This document shows, one piece after another, positions 35,668 through 44,454 of a stretch of DNA of 62,022 nt (position 1 is the first letter of the stretch; every line of letters begins with the position of its first letter). The translations under genes and the position numbers were made by a program. The notes under the pieces were generated by a model. The model worked only from the letters and a program-made list of their open reading frames with translations, ran no database searches and was not told the origin of the DNA. Source of the DNA: Bacteroidales bacterium (GTDB lineage Bacteria; Bacteroidota; Bacteroidia; Bacteroidales; P3); NCBI GenBank assembly GCA_017962545.1, contig JAGCVD010000015.1, positions 1-62,022 of the forward strand, given 5' to 3'.

Positions 35668-36783
35668 TTAAACGTTGGCCTTGGGATAGAAGTAGAAGTA
35701 TTTGGTAACTTGCTTCTCCAGAAAATGGCGGTCGAGCTGGTCGCTGGCCTCGCTGATGGGCAGACAGCGTCCGTCTTTGTAGAGGACTTTTATCTCCTGG
35801 TCGTTGAAGTCGTAGGAACGGTTATGCAATTGCCCCGTGCCATGGAAGTAATCCGTCTCGACACCTTCAAAGGGCTCATTGCTGAAGCGTATAGCCGGCA
35901 GACGACGGTTGACCATATTGCGGCAAAGGGTGCTGAGCGTCGCGTCGTCCGAATGCTGCCAATGCTTGACGGCGACCATAATGTCGTCGTCGTCCACCTC
36001 GGCAAAGCGGTCGAGATCGAAAGTCGAAAGTTCAAAGTTGAAAGTCGAAAGATTCAACTCACGGGCACGACGGAGGATGTTGAGTAGCAGGTTGTCGGCG
36101 GCGATGACGGTCTTGTGCATATATACCTGCCAATACATCAGGCGGCGGCTGATGATGAATTTCTCGACGCTGTAGATGCCTTTCTCGTCGATAACGAGCT
36201 CGTCGTCATGCACGTTAAGCATACTGATGATGCGGTCAGTCCCCACGATGCCCTCGCTGACGCCGGTGAAGAAGGAGTCGCGCCCCAGATAGTCGAGGCG
36301 GTCCATATCGAGTTGGCTGCTGACGAGCTGGTGGAGGAAATGCTTTGGGTAGCGGTTGGCGAATATCTCGATGGCGGTGTTCAGCGCTCCGTTCATCTCT
36401 TTATTGATGCGCTGCATCATCAAGAGGGTTATCTCCTCGTGAGGCACGTCGACGAGCACGCGCTCGCTGGTGTGTGAGAAGGGACCGTGACCGATGTCGT
36501 GAAGCAGGATGGCCAGCTTGGCCCCGCGGCACTCGTCGTCGGTAATCTTAACACCTTTCTGGCGCAGCACCTCCAAGGCGCGGCCCATGAGATTGAGGGC
36601 GCCGAGCATGTGGCTGAAGCGGGTGTGCATGGCGCCGGGATAGACGAGGTAGGTCAACCCCAGCTGCTTGATGCGGCGTTGCCGCTGGAACCAAGGGTGC
36701 TCGACAACGCTGAGTATCACAGGGTCGTCGATGCTGAGGAAGCTGTCATATACGGGGTCGTTGATGATTTTGCGCTTGGTCAT
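35668..36783 (-). CDS. HD-domain phosphohydrolase (SAMHD1/dGTPase-like)
   Basis: 371 residues. HD metal-site residues appear in order: HTRFSHMLGALN, LLHDIGHGPFSH, and DMDRLDYLGRDSFF, as in SAMHD1-like dNTP hydrolases and their uncharacterised bacterial relatives. Substrate not determined. Residues about 245-256 (within ELNLSTFNFELSTFDLDRF) are encoded by a 7-base tandem array and look like an insertion in a loop. It is the last gene of the sufB-led run and starts 4 bases after the preceding stop. Confidence 0.88.
   Translation of the reverse strand: MTKRKIINDPVYDSFLSIDDPVILSVVEHPWFQRQRRIKQLGLTYLVYPGAMHTRFSHMLGALNLMGRALEVLRQKGVKITDDECRGAKLAILLHDIGHGPFSHTSERVLVDVPHEEITLLMMQRINKEMNGALNTAIEIFANRYPKHFLHQLVSSQLDMDRLDYLGRDSFFTGVSEGIVGTDRIISMLNVHDDELVIDEKGIYSVEKFIISRRLMYWQVYMHKTVIAADNLLLNILRRARELNLSTFNFELSTFDLDRFAEVDDDDIMVAVKHWQHSDDATLSTLCRNMVNRRLPAIRFSNEPFEGVETDYFHGTGQLHNRSYDFNDQEIKVLYKDGRCLPISEASDQLDRHFLEKQVTKYFYFYPKANV
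36017..36051 (-). repeat. Heptamer array inside the HD-domain gene (5 units)
   Basis: Plus-strand units TCGAAAG, TCGAAAG, TTCAAAG, TTGAAAG, TCGAAAG. Read on the coding strand the unit CTTTCGA is free of stop codons in all three frames, so the array can pass through a reading frame. Confidence 0.75.
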
Positions 36784-36787
36784 AGTC

Positions 36788-38296
36788 TTATTGCGGGATG
36801 GTGAGGATGCCCATACTGGGTTTCATCGCGCCGGCGAGGAGGTAGAAGCGGCCGTTGTTGCCGGCGAAAACGGGCGTGTTCAGTATGGCTTTATGCTCTT
36901 TCTCGACCACTTTCTTGGCCCCTTGTCCGTCGGGGGTAAACCAGTAGAGCGAGAGTGCCGAATTGGCCATAAGGAGGCTCTTGCTGCGCTGTGCGGGACG
37001 GTCGGGCGTGTATTCGTCGGTCTCGTGCTTCGACTCGTTGGTGAGCACAAACACCTTGCCGTTGTAGGAGAAGATATCGGCGCCCACATCAGGCCAACTG
37101 GCATTCTGGTTCCTCTGCGGTATACGGTTTATCGTGAGTTCTCCGTTCATATCGGCCTGGACCATCAAGATGCCCACGCTGTGGACAGTCTCGCTCATGG
37201 TCATACCGGTCTTGGCGTTGCGAGTCTCCACCTTCCATGTCCGCTGGTAGAGGGCCGCCCCACCCTGCGGCGTGGTGCAGCGGTCGAGCAGCCGCACATA
37301 GTCGACTTTGTGGGAGAGCATTTTCTCGCCGGCATCGGCGTTGAGGAAGAGACGGATGTCGTCGTCGGTGAAAGCATGGCGGTTAGCGACTGCTATCTTC
37401 TTGCTATCGAGGTCGAACAGCAAGCCCCACAGGCCTGTGTAGGAGCGGTTGCCCAGAGTTCCTATACGGAGGAAGCCATAGCCGCCCTTGCCTTCGAGGG
37501 CGACAGCGAGGACCTTGTTCCGTTCACAAGTCATCAGGGCTACGTCGCTCACGTCGGCGTCGAGCACATACTCGCCGTGCTTCTCGCCGTCGGCATTGGC
37601 GACATTGATGCGGAAGGCGGTAACGTCGTTGTTGCCGTCGATGGTGCCGGGTTGCAGGGTGGATATGGTGCCGTTGTTACATACCAATATCTGATGGATG
37701 TCGCTGAATTCCAGCGGCTGCTCCCACAACTTGTTCATATCCTTGTCGTAAAGAATGGCTACTGCCGACGAGCCTCCCTTTTTGCCCCACACGGCATATA
37801 CCACTCCGTGGTACTGTCCGTTGGGCGAGGTGGCCGTCCAGATATACCCTTCGTCACCTTTCTGCATGGTTGCATTGACCAGCGCATTGTCGGACACGAT
37901 GTCGAGGGTTTTGGCATCGAAAGCCAAATGACGCAGCACCAACGTGTTCTTCGCCTCATGGCTGAGGAGTAGGTGCAGACGGTTGTCCAAACGGAAGACC
38001 TCTCGTATCATATCGCCTTTCGTGTCGGCGATAGTCACACTCTCGGCGTCGTTCCATTCCATATCGCAGAGACGTACCTTGACAGCCTTCACGGGGTTGG
38101 TCAATGGGCCGCTGACAGCCTTGAGCACCGGCTCGACCACCAGCACCTCCCCTTCCTGCATGCCTTCCGCGAGGTGTATCATCTTCGGCGAATAAGCCTT
38201 ACCGTTGGTTTTGTCGCCCATACGGAACTCGATGTTCTGGGCCGTAACGGCGCCTGCGAAGCAGACGACGAGTAATGTCAGGATAGCTTTTTTCAT
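36788..38296 (-). CDS. Secreted protein of unknown function
   Basis: 502 residues from ATG 38296; the frame upstream of that point lies in the preceding gene and is ignored. Signal peptide MKKAILTLLVVCFAGAVTAQ. The body is beta-rich with recurring patterns such as FDAKTLDIVSDNALV and LYDKDMNKLWEQPLEF, suggesting a beta-propeller-like fold. No catalytic motif recognised. It is 8 bases after the C_GCAxxG_C_C gene and 4 bases before the HD gene. Confidence 0.7.
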   Translation of the reverse strand: MKKAILTLLVVCFAGAVTAQNIEFRMGDKTNGKAYSPKMIHLAEGMQEGEVLVVEPVLKAVSGPLTNPVKAVKVRLCDMEWNDAESVTIADTKGDMIREVFRLDNRLHLLLSHEAKNTLVLRHLAFDAKTLDIVSDNALVNATMQKGDEGYIWTATSPNGQYHGVVYAVWGKKGGSSAVAILYDKDMNKLWEQPLEFSDIHQILVCNNGTISTLQPGTIDGNNDVTAFRINVANADGEKHGEYVLDADVSDVALMTCERNKVLAVALEGKGGYGFLRIGTLGNRSYTGLWGLLFDLDSKKIAVANRHAFTDDDIRLFLNADAGEKMLSHKVDYVRLLDRCTTPQGGAALYQRTWKVETRNAKTGMTMSETVHSVGILMVQADMNGELTINRIPQRNQNASWPDVGADIFSYNGKVFVLTNESKHETDEYTPDRPAQRSKSLLMANSALSLYWFTPDGQGAKKVVEKEHKAILNTPVFAGNNGRFYLLAGAMKPSMGILTIPQ

Positions 38297-38304
38297 ATTG
38301 TGTT

Positions 38305-38661
38305 TTAAATTAAATCCGACAATAATCCGGCGGCGTGAGCCACCATCTCGGGGCAGGGCTTCTTGCCCATCTGGAGGAGCCGTCCACATACAATGTCGCC
38401 ATTTTCTTCACGAAATTTCTCTATCAGTGGGCGCACGTCAGCGGTGTGACCGGTGAGCCCACATACCATCGCCATGCCGCTGACGCAGCCGCAGACCTCT
38501 CGAGTGCCGGCGAGGCCGCGACCGAAGGGAGCGGCCACATTCATGGCGTCTTTGGCCTCGATGGGCAACTTGTTAGCATAGGCCATAACCACCGCCTGGC
38601 AGCAGTTGCAGCCTTGCTTGTGGAGCCCGCGGGCCTTATCCATACGTTCTTCTTTTGTCAT
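38305..38661 (-). CDS. C_GCAxxG_C_C family protein
   Basis: 118 residues. Cysteine pattern of the family: CNCCQAV near residue 18, REVCGCVSGMAM near 55, and later single cysteines (VCGRLL, PCPEMV). These small proteins are thought to bind a metal or redox cofactor; the exact role is unknown. It overlaps by four bases with the TrmH-family gene, in the sufB transcript, so a redox or iron-sulfur context is plausible. Confidence 0.85.
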   Translation of the reverse strand: MTKEERMDKARGLHKQGCNCCQAVVMAYANKLPIEAKDAMNVAAPFGRGLAGTREVCGCVSGMAMVCGLTGHTADVRPLIEKFREENGDIVCGRLLQMGKKPCPEMVAHAAGLLSDLI

Positions 38662-39188
38662 AGTTTCATCAGTTTATATAGTTCCCAGATGACGATGGCG
38701 GCGGCACAACTGACGTTAAGCGAGTGCTTAGTGCCGTACTGCGGTATCTCCAGCGAGCCGTCACAGAGTTCCATTACCGGTTCCTGCACACCGTCGAGCT
38801 CGTTGCCCAGAACAATAGCAATCGGGCCGTCGGTAGCCACGCTGTCGGCCCCAAGCCGCAAACTATTATGGGCTATCTCCACCGCATATATCCTGTAACC
38901 ACGCTCTTTCAGACCTCTCACACATGCGACGGTGTCCTCATGATAGGACCAATCTACGCTGTCTTCGGCACCGAGGGCAGTCTTGTGTATCTCGCGGTGA
39001 GGCGGCGTGGCGGTGATGCCGCAGAGGGCGATATGCTCTACTCGGAAGGCATCGGATGTGCGGAACACGGAGCCGATATTGTTCAGCGACCGCACGTTAT
39101 CAAGCACCACCGTCAGCAGAAGTTTTTCGCTCTCGCGGAACTCCTCCACCGTCAGGCGATGCATTTCCTCGGTCGTCAACTTCTTCAT
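38658..39188 (-). CDS. TrmH-family (SPOUT) RNA 2'-O-methyltransferase
   Basis: 176 residues. The SPOUT knot is marked by [18 protein letters not shown] (motif 1), [10 protein letters not shown] (motif 2) and [23 protein letters not shown] (motif 3). The short N-terminal extension does not identify the target, which may be tRNA or rRNA. Overlaps sufB and the C_GCAxxG_C_C gene by four bases each. Confidence 0.92.
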   Translation of the reverse strand: MKKLTTEEMHRLTVEEFRESEKLLLTVVLDNVRSLNNIGSVFRTSDAFRVEHIALCGITATPPHREIHKTALGAEDSVDWSYHEDTVACVRGLKERGYRIYAVEIAHNSLRLGADSVATDGPIAIVLGNELDGVQEPVMELCDGSLEIPQYGTKHSLNVSCAAAIVIWELYKLMKL

Positions 39189-40630
39189 CCTACACTTCCT
39201 TCCAAGGATATTGACAATAGTTTCTGCGCTTCGACAGCAAACTCCATGGGGAGTTTCTTAAGGACGTCTTTGGCATAGCCGTTGACGATGAGGCCCACGG
39301 CGCTCTCGGGACTAATACCGCGCTGCTGGCAGTAGAAGAGCTGGTCCTCGGAGATCTTGCTCGTTGTGGCCTCGTGCTCCAAGATGGCTGTGTGGTTGTC
39401 GGCCTTGATGTAGGGCCATGTATGGGCGCCGCATTTATCGCCTAACAGCAGCGAGTCGCACTGTGAGTAGTTGCGGGCGTTGTCGGCCCCCTTGCCTATC
39501 TGCACCAGACCGCGGTAACTGTTGTGGCTGCGGCCGGCACTGATACCCTTACTCATAATGGTCGAGCGGGTATTCTTGCCGACATGAATCATCTTGGTGC
39601 CTGTGTCGGCCTGCTGGTAGTTGTTGGTAACGGCCACGCTGTAGAACTCTGCGGTCGAATCGTCGCCCTGCAAGATGCAACTTGGATACTTCCACGTCAC
39701 CGCGCTACCAGTTTCGACCTGCGTCCAACTCAGCTTCGAGTGCGAACCCTTGCAGATTCCGCGCTTGGTGACGAAGTTGTAGATACCGCCTTTGCCCTCT
39801 TTGTCGCCCGGATACCAGTTCTGCACGGTGCTGTATTTCACCTCGGCATCTTTCATGACGACAATCTCCACGATAGCGGCATGGAGTTGGTTTTCATCGC
39901 GTTGCGGGGCCGTACAGCCCTCCATATAACTAACGTAGGTACCTTCGTCGGCCACAATGAGTGTGCGCTCAAACTGGCCTGTGCCTTTAGCGTTGATGCG
40001 GAAATAAGAACTCAGCTCCATCGGGCAGCGCACCCCTTTGGGGATATAGCAGAAAGAGCCGTCGCTGAATACGGCGCTGTTGAGGGCAGCGAAGAAGTTG
40101 TCGGCCGACGGCACCACAGAGCCTAAGTACTTGCGCACCAGGTCGGGGTGCTTCTGCACGGCCTCGCTGATGGGCATGAAGATGATGCCTTTCTCCTCGA
40201 GGGCTTTCTGGCTGGTGGTCTTCACACTCACAGAGTCCATGATGGCATCATATGCCACACCAGCAAGTGCTTCGCGCTCACGCAGTGGGATGCCCAGCTT
40301 GTCGAAGGTGGCTAGCAGTTCGGGGTCCACCTCGTCCATGCTTTTCTTCTTCTCCTGCTTGGGGGCGGCGAAATAGATGATGTCCTGGTAGTTGGGAGTC
40401 TCATATTCGAGGTGTGCCCAGTCGGGCTCCTTCATCTTCTGCCAACGGCGGAAAGCCTCAAGGCGGAACTCCAGCAGCCACTCCGGCTCGTTCTTTTTCC
40501 TCGAAATCAATCGTACCACCTCCTCGTCCAATCCCTTGCGGATGGTCTCTGTGTCAATATCTGTAGTGAAGCCCCACTTGTATTCCTCGTTGGTAACTTC
40601 TTGTATTATATCTTTTTCAGTATCTTCCAT
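39185..40630 (-). CDS. sufB: Fe-S cluster assembly scaffold SufB
   Basis: 481 residues from ATG 40630 ([21 protein letters not shown]). The promoter -7 box at 40659-40666 excludes longer starts. SUF proteins assemble iron-sulfur clusters; SufB is the scaffold subunit. Family blocks: [85 protein letters not shown]. sufC and sufD are not next to it: the genes that follow are a TrmH-family methylase and a C_GCAxxG_C_C protein, so the suf operon has been broken up. Confidence 0.96.
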   Translation of the reverse strand: MEDTEKDIIQEVTNEEYKWGFTTDIDTETIRKGLDEEVVRLISRKKNEPEWLLEFRLEAFRRWQKMKEPDWAHLEYETPNYQDIIYFAAPKQEKKKSMDEVDPELLATFDKLGIPLREREALAGVAYDAIMDSVSVKTTSQKALEEKGIIFMPISEAVQKHPDLVRKYLGSVVPSADNFFAALNSAVFSDGSFCYIPKGVRCPMELSSYFRINAKGTGQFERTLIVADEGTYVSYMEGCTAPQRDENQLHAAIVEIVVMKDAEVKYSTVQNWYPGDKEGKGGIYNFVTKRGICKGSHSKLSWTQVETGSAVTWKYPSCILQGDDSTAEFYSVAVTNNYQQADTGTKMIHVGKNTRSTIMSKGISAGRSHNSYRGLVQIGKGADNARNYSQCDSLLLGDKCGAHTWPYIKADNHTAILEHEATTSKISEDQLFYCQQRGISPESAVGLIVNGYAKDVLKKLPMEFAVEAQKLLSISLEGSVG

Positions 40631-40658
40631 CACATAAATATGCTCTAAAATGCACATG

Positions 40659-40666
40659 CAAAAATA
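40659..40666 (-). promoter_or_regulatory. -7 element for sufB
   Basis: TATTTTTG on the minus strand matches TAnnTTTG. It begins two bases beyond the T tract of the upstream terminator, so the terminator stem occupies the -33 region. Confidence 0.55.
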
Positions 40667-40668
40667 CA

Positions 40669-40699
40669 AAAAAAGTCCGACATATTGCCGGACTTTTTT
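40669..40699. terminator. Intrinsic terminator after the dnaB-DHS operon
   Basis: Perfect 11-base arms AAAAAAGTCCG (40669-40679) and CGGACTTTTTT (40689-40699) with a 9-base loop, flanked by A and T runs on both sides. It ends the operon coming from dnaB and directly abuts the sufB promoter. Confidence 0.85.
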
Positions 40700-40717
40700 C
40701 ACAATAAACTTGTCTGA

Positions 40718-41755
40718 TTATTTCTGGAACAGTTTCTGCCAGTTTTTGTACTCGCGGTCGCGCCAGGCGCCGTTGTGGTAGGCGTAGCTGACGATGGCGG
40801 GGATGACGGTGGTGCCTTCGGCATAGACCATCTGCTGCAGTTCCTCACTCACCTTGCCCCAGCTGCCGGCCTCGAGGAGTGTGCTGGAGGAGCAGGCGCC
40901 GTCGCGGACGTCAGCCACGGTAATTTGGATGGCATACTTGTGCATGGGAACTTCCTTGCCGAGGATTTCGGCGCAGACGACGGTGTCCTGGGCAAAATTC
41001 TTGGGGGTGCCGCCGCCGACCATGAAGAGGCCGCTCTCGGGGCTGTTCATCTTGATTTCGGTGAGCTCGAGGAAGTCGGCCACGCTGTCGATGCTGACAT
41101 AGGGCTTGCCGGCCTGTTTGCGGAGCCACTGGTGCTTGCCAATGCCGAAGCCGGCGCTGCTGTCGCTGAAAGCGGGGCAGAAGATGGGCACGCCGCACTC
41201 GTAGCAGGTCTGGATAAGGCTCTCTTTCTTCACGCCGTGACCGTTGGCGAGCCATTTGCCCACCTCGTAGAGGAACTCGCGGCTGCTGTAGGGACGGCAC
41301 TCGAGGGTGTCGGCGACATCACAAGTGGCCTGGTCGCAAGCCTGCAACTCCTCCTCGTCGATGAAGGTGTCGTAGATGCGGTCGATGTAGAGTTCGCGGA
41401 GTTGGGTGTCGGGGATGACGTTCTCCTTGGTGCCGATGTAGTGCTTGTAGCCGAGGGCCTCGAAGAGGTCCATATCGATGATTGAAGCACCAGTTGAAAC
41501 AACTGCATCTACCATCTTGTTTTTCACCATATCAACATACACCTGCATGCAGCCAGCTGCGGAGGTGGAACCAGCGATGGTGAGGATGTTGGTGCAGTCC
41601 TTCTCGGCGATCATCTGGCAGAGGATGTCGGCGGCACGGGCAGTGTCACGGCTGGTGAAGCTCATGTGACGCATGGCGTCGATGAGCTCGGTGCTGTCGT
41701 ACTTCTTGATGTCAATGTGCTTGACGGTTTCTTTCAGGAGGTCTTTCTTTTCCAT
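40718..41755 (-). CDS. Deoxyhypusine-synthase-family protein
   Basis: 345 residues. NAD-dependent fold of the deoxyhypusine/homospermidine synthase family: SFTSRDTARAADIL, TIAGSTSAAG, VDAVVSTGASIIDMDLFE, PIFCPAFSDSSAGFG, and the active-site block EAGSWGKVSEE with Lys301 where eukaryotic enzymes carry the catalytic lysine. Bacteria lack eIF5A, so the bacterial relatives probably act on free polyamines; the substrate here is unknown. It is the last gene of the run dnaB, lipoprotein, this gene, closed by a strong terminator. Confidence 0.88.
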   Translation of the reverse strand: MEKKDLLKETVKHIDIKKYDSTELIDAMRHMSFTSRDTARAADILCQMIAEKDCTNILTIAGSTSAAGCMQVYVDMVKNKMVDAVVSTGASIIDMDLFEALGYKHYIGTKENVIPDTQLRELYIDRIYDTFIDEEELQACDQATCDVADTLECRPYSSREFLYEVGKWLANGHGVKKESLIQTCYECGVPIFCPAFSDSSAGFGIGKHQWLRKQAGKPYVSIDSVADFLELTEIKMNSPESGLFMVGGGTPKNFAQDTVVCAEILGKEVPMHKYAIQITVADVRDGACSSSTLLEAGSWGKVSEELQQMVYAEGTTVIPAIVSYAYHNGAWRDREYKNWQKLFQK

Positions 41756-41768
41756 TGTTATTATTTTT

Positions 41769-42236
41769 TTATTTGTTTGTCTTCTCTGTCAATGTGATAT
41801 TACATGTAATGTCACCCTCACCCTCGTACCAATGACCATTGCCACCGGTAAGTTGTACACCCTCGGTGTTAATCGACACAACCGTGTCGTTGTAGCTACC
41901 ATTCGAAACACCGTCGATATCGTGGACATCGACCGAGATTGGTTGCCCCGGGAAAGCGGATTGAAAATCGAGGGAATAGCGGCCGTCTTTATCCGTCGTG
42001 TCGCTATATCCCATCGTTTGAAGCTGGCCATCTTCATCATTCCATCGTTTGATTTCCTGCATGCCAATTCCTTCTATAGGGATGCCTTGTTCATCGGTAA
42101 CGATGCCATTCACATGATAGGAAGCCTCTGGACAGCCATATTCACACGACACACCGCATCCGGTCATGCTTAATCCTAACAGGCCACCCAAAGTGACCAG
42201 CAGCCAGTTCTTCAGTTTCAAATACTTTATCTTCAT
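41769..42236 (-). CDS. Radical-SAM-associated putative lipoprotein
   Basis: 155 residues. Lipoprotein signal with Cys27 (LSMTGCGVSC), then CEYGCPEASYHVNGIVTDEQGIPIEGI, close to the Bacteroidota family of putative lipoproteins usually encoded beside a radical SAM/SPASM enzyme. A carboxypeptidase-regulatory-like beta domain follows (TDKDGRYSLDFQSAFPGQPISVDVHDIDG). No radical SAM gene lies nearby; it sits 11 bases after dnaB and 13 before the DHS-like gene. Whether it is still modified is unknown. Confidence 0.75.
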   Translation of the reverse strand: MKIKYLKLKNWLLVTLGGLLGLSMTGCGVSCEYGCPEASYHVNGIVTDEQGIPIEGIGMQEIKRWNDEDGQLQTMGYSDTTDKDGRYSLDFQSAFPGQPISVDVHDIDGVSNGSYNDTVVSINTEGVQLTGGNGHWYEGEGDITCNITLTEKTNK

Positions 42237-42247
42237 AACTAAATATT

Positions 42248-43849
42248 TTAAAACGGCGTATCGGCGTCGGGGGTAGGTTTCGGTCCGTCTATCTCATTGT
42301 TTCCATACGGTCGCGAGTCCATCTCGTTGCTCGCATACGGTCGCGACGAGATGTCCTCGTTCATCTTCGACTCGACAATCATGGTGCCGCTCTGCTGGTC
42401 GAAGGCGGTGTTCTGCGGCAAGGCGCCGCCGATGAGTGAGGACTCAAGACCAGCCAGTTCACTGGGGTTCTCGAAGCGCACATAGTCGCTCACGAAGCGC
42501 ATACGCACCTCGCCTACCGAGCCCGAACGGTGCTTGGCGATAATAAGGTCGGCCATGCCTGCCGTAGAACCTTTGTCATCCTCTTGAATGTTGTAGTATT
42601 CAGGGCGATAAATGAAGATAACGATATCGGCATCCTGCTCGATGGCACCCGACTCACGCAAGTCACTCAGTTGCGGCTTGTTGCCAACACGATTCTCCAC
42701 CTGACGGCTCAGCTGCGACATGGCCAGCACGGGAATATTGAGTTCCTTGGAGAGCGCCTTGAGCTGACGCGAAATCATGCTTATCTCCTGTTCACGGTTG
42801 CCGTTGCGGTTATCGGTGGTGCCCGAGGACATGAGCTGCAGGTAGTCGATGAATATCATCTGTATATCAAAACGCTGCTTCAGACGACGTGCTTTGGCGC
42901 GAAGCTCGAAGATGGTCAGCGACGGGGTGTCGTCGATATATAGCGGTGCGCCGCTGAGGTGCTGTGCCGCCACCTTGAGCTGCTCCTTTTCGTGGGCCGC
43001 CAGACGCCCCTTCTTCAGGTGGTCGCCCTTAATGCGGGCCTCGCTGGAAATCAGTCGCATAGCCAGCTCCTGCCCACTCATTTCAAGCGAGAAGAAGGCC
43101 ACAGGCTTTTTGAAGTCGACAGCCATATTACGCGCCATACTCATGGCGCAGGCCGTCTTACCCATGGCGGGACGGGCGGCAAGGATGATAAGCGTGCCGG
43201 GTTGGAAGCCCGCCGTGATGCGGTCGAGACCCATGAAGCCACTCTCCAGACCACTGAGTCCGTCTTCCTTCTGTCCCGCCTCCTCAATTTGGTCGGTGGC
43301 CAGACTGACAAAGTCGCTCACAGGGTGGTAGTCCGAACGGAAGTTCTTGTCGTTGATGTCCATCAGGTGCTGCTCGGTCTGGTCAAGGAGGTTGACCACG
43401 TCAGTGGTCTCATCGTAAGCCTGCGTGATGGTCTCGGTCGAGATGCGAATCATCTCGCGCTGGATATACTTCTCGCTGAGCACACGGATATGGAACTCCA
43501 GATGCGCTGCAGACACTACATTCTCAGTGAGTTTACTAACACCATAGGCACCGCCGGCGGCCTCCAGTTCGCCGTCCAGACGCAGACGCTCCACCACCGT
43601 GTAGAGATCCACCGGCTGGCTCTGCTCGAAGAGTTTTCTTATCGCGCGGTAGATAGCCTGGTGCTCAGGCTTGTAAAAATACTCTACATGCAACGTCTCA
43701 ATGGCGTTGATCAAGGCTGTCTGGTCGAGCATGAGGGCACCCAACACGCTCTCCTCGAGGTTGACCGCCTGCGGAGGGGTGTTGCTGTTGATGCTGAATG
43801 CCTGCTCATAAGTCATTCGGCTTTTGCGTTTTATGTCGGTAGTAGGCAT
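42248..43849 (-). CDS. dnaB: Replicative DNA helicase
   Basis: 533 residues from ATG 43849; an in-frame TTG four codons earlier is too close to the promoter. The N-terminal primase-interacting domain (PPQAVNLEESVLGALMLDQ) is followed by the RecA-like hexameric motor: Walker A ARPAMGKTACA, FFSLEMSGQELAMRLIS, FIDYLQLM, and SQLSRQVENR. No intein. The C-terminal tail has a 10-residue tandem duplication (SRPYASNEMD / SRPYGNNEID). It heads the run ending with the DHS-like gene and diverges from the GroES-like gene. Confidence 0.97.
   Translation of the reverse strand: MPTTDIKRKSRMTYEQAFSINSNTPPQAVNLEESVLGALMLDQTALINAIETLHVEYFYKPEHQAIYRAIRKLFEQSQPVDLYTVVERLRLDGELEAAGGAYGVSKLTENVVSAAHLEFHIRVLSEKYIQREMIRISTETITQAYDETTDVVNLLDQTEQHLMDINDKNFRSDYHPVSDFVSLATDQIEEAGQKEDGLSGLESGFMGLDRITAGFQPGTLIILAARPAMGKTACAMSMARNMAVDFKKPVAFFSLEMSGQELAMRLISSEARIKGDHLKKGRLAAHEKEQLKVAAQHLSGAPLYIDDTPSLTIFELRAKARRLKQRFDIQMIFIDYLQLMSSGTTDNRNGNREQEISMISRQLKALSKELNIPVLAMSQLSRQVENRVGNKPQLSDLRESGAIEQDADIVIFIYRPEYYNIQEDDKGSTAGMADLIIAKHRSGSVGEVRMRFVSDYVRFENPSELAGLESSLIGGALPQNTAFDQQSGTMIVESKMNEDISSRPYASNEMDSRPYGNNEIDGPKPTPDADTPF
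42287..42346 (-). repeat. 30-base tandem duplication in the dnaB tail
   Basis: Two adjoining 30-base copies (42287-42316 and 42317-42346), identical over the last 13 bases and differing at six or so positions elsewhere. It adds 10 residues to the acidic, disordered C-terminus of DnaB. Confidence 0.7.
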
Positions 43850-43873
43850 CTTTTTCGGCAAAGAATTGAATTA

Positions 43874-43881
43874 CAAAAGTA
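43874..43881 (-). promoter_or_regulatory. -7 element for dnaB
   Basis: TACTTTTG on the minus strand matches TAnnTTTG; the start is expected near 43868, about 19 bases before the ATG at 43849. Confidence 0.5.
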
Positions 43882-43979
43882 CAACTTTTTTCCCATTCTG
43901 AGAACATTTTTTTCAACCGGCATTGAAATATCGACCCACCGAGGTAACATCCCAGAGGCATCTGAAATGTTAAAATGCG

Positions 43980-44012
43980 AGGATGGTGCAAGGATGATGC
44001 CTGGAAGATAGT
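43980..44012. repeat. Possible 11-base repeat in the dnaB-groES spacer
   Basis: AGGATGGTGCA, AGGATGATGCC and TGGAAGATAGT lie in tandem, and GGCATC/ATCCC segments at 43948-43962 resemble the unit in reverse complement. The match is loose and may be a decayed array. Confidence 0.35.
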
Positions 44013-44057
44013 GGGAGAAATAAATAAAAACATATTATAAATATTAACATTTTTTTG

Positions 44058-44065
44058 TATCTTTG
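44058..44065 (+). promoter_or_regulatory. -7 element for the GroES-like gene and alaS
   Basis: TATCTTTG matches TAnnTTTG. Start expected near 44070, 10 bases before the first ATG (44080) and 19 before the second (44089). Confidence 0.55.
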
Positions 44066-44079
44066 CATCTTGAATCAAG

Positions 44080-44448
44080 ATGAATGATATGGCTAAAACA
44101 AACATAGACAAACTGATAGTGATAGGCGACCGTGTGCTGATAGAGCCCGCGGTGGCCACCCACAAGACCAAAGGCGGCCTGCTGCTGCCGGCAGGCTATC
44201 AGGAGAAAGAAGAGATACAGACTGGCTATATCGTCAAATGCGGCCCCGGCTATCCGCTACCCACCGAAGGCGGTGACGAGGATTGGCAGCCCAGCGACAA
44301 GGAGCCGCGCTACCTGCCCTTGCAGGTGCGTCCTGGCGACATGGCCATCTTCATGCTCAAGAACGCCGTGGAGCTCAAATATGACGGCAAAAAATATTTC
44401 ATCGTGCCGCAGAACGGCATACTGATGGTGGAACGTGACGAATTTTAA
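44080..44448 (+). CDS. GroES-like co-chaperone family protein
   Basis: 122 residues. Cpn10 fold pattern: IVIGDRVLIEPAVATHKTKGGLLLPAG, followed by TGYIVKCGPGYPLP and a C-terminal strand pair YFIVPQNGILMVERDEF. It is longer than a standard GroES by a 15-residue loop (EGGDEDWQPSDKEPRYL) and is not next to groEL, so it is a paralogue with an unproven chaperonin partner. Translation may start at Met4 (44089). It lies 6 bases before alaS. Confidence 0.85.
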   Translation: MNDMAKTNIDKLIVIGDRVLIEPAVATHKTKGGLLLPAGYQEKEEIQTGYIVKCGPGYPLPTEGGDEDWQPSDKEPRYLPLQVRPGDMAIFMLKNAVELKYDGKKYFIVPQNGILMVERDEF

Positions 44449-44454
44449 CATACT

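Noticed and set aside
39185-40630. A complete suf operon
   Set aside because: Only sufB is present; the genes that follow are a TrmH-family methylase and a C_GCAxxG_C_C protein, with no sufC, sufD or sufS.
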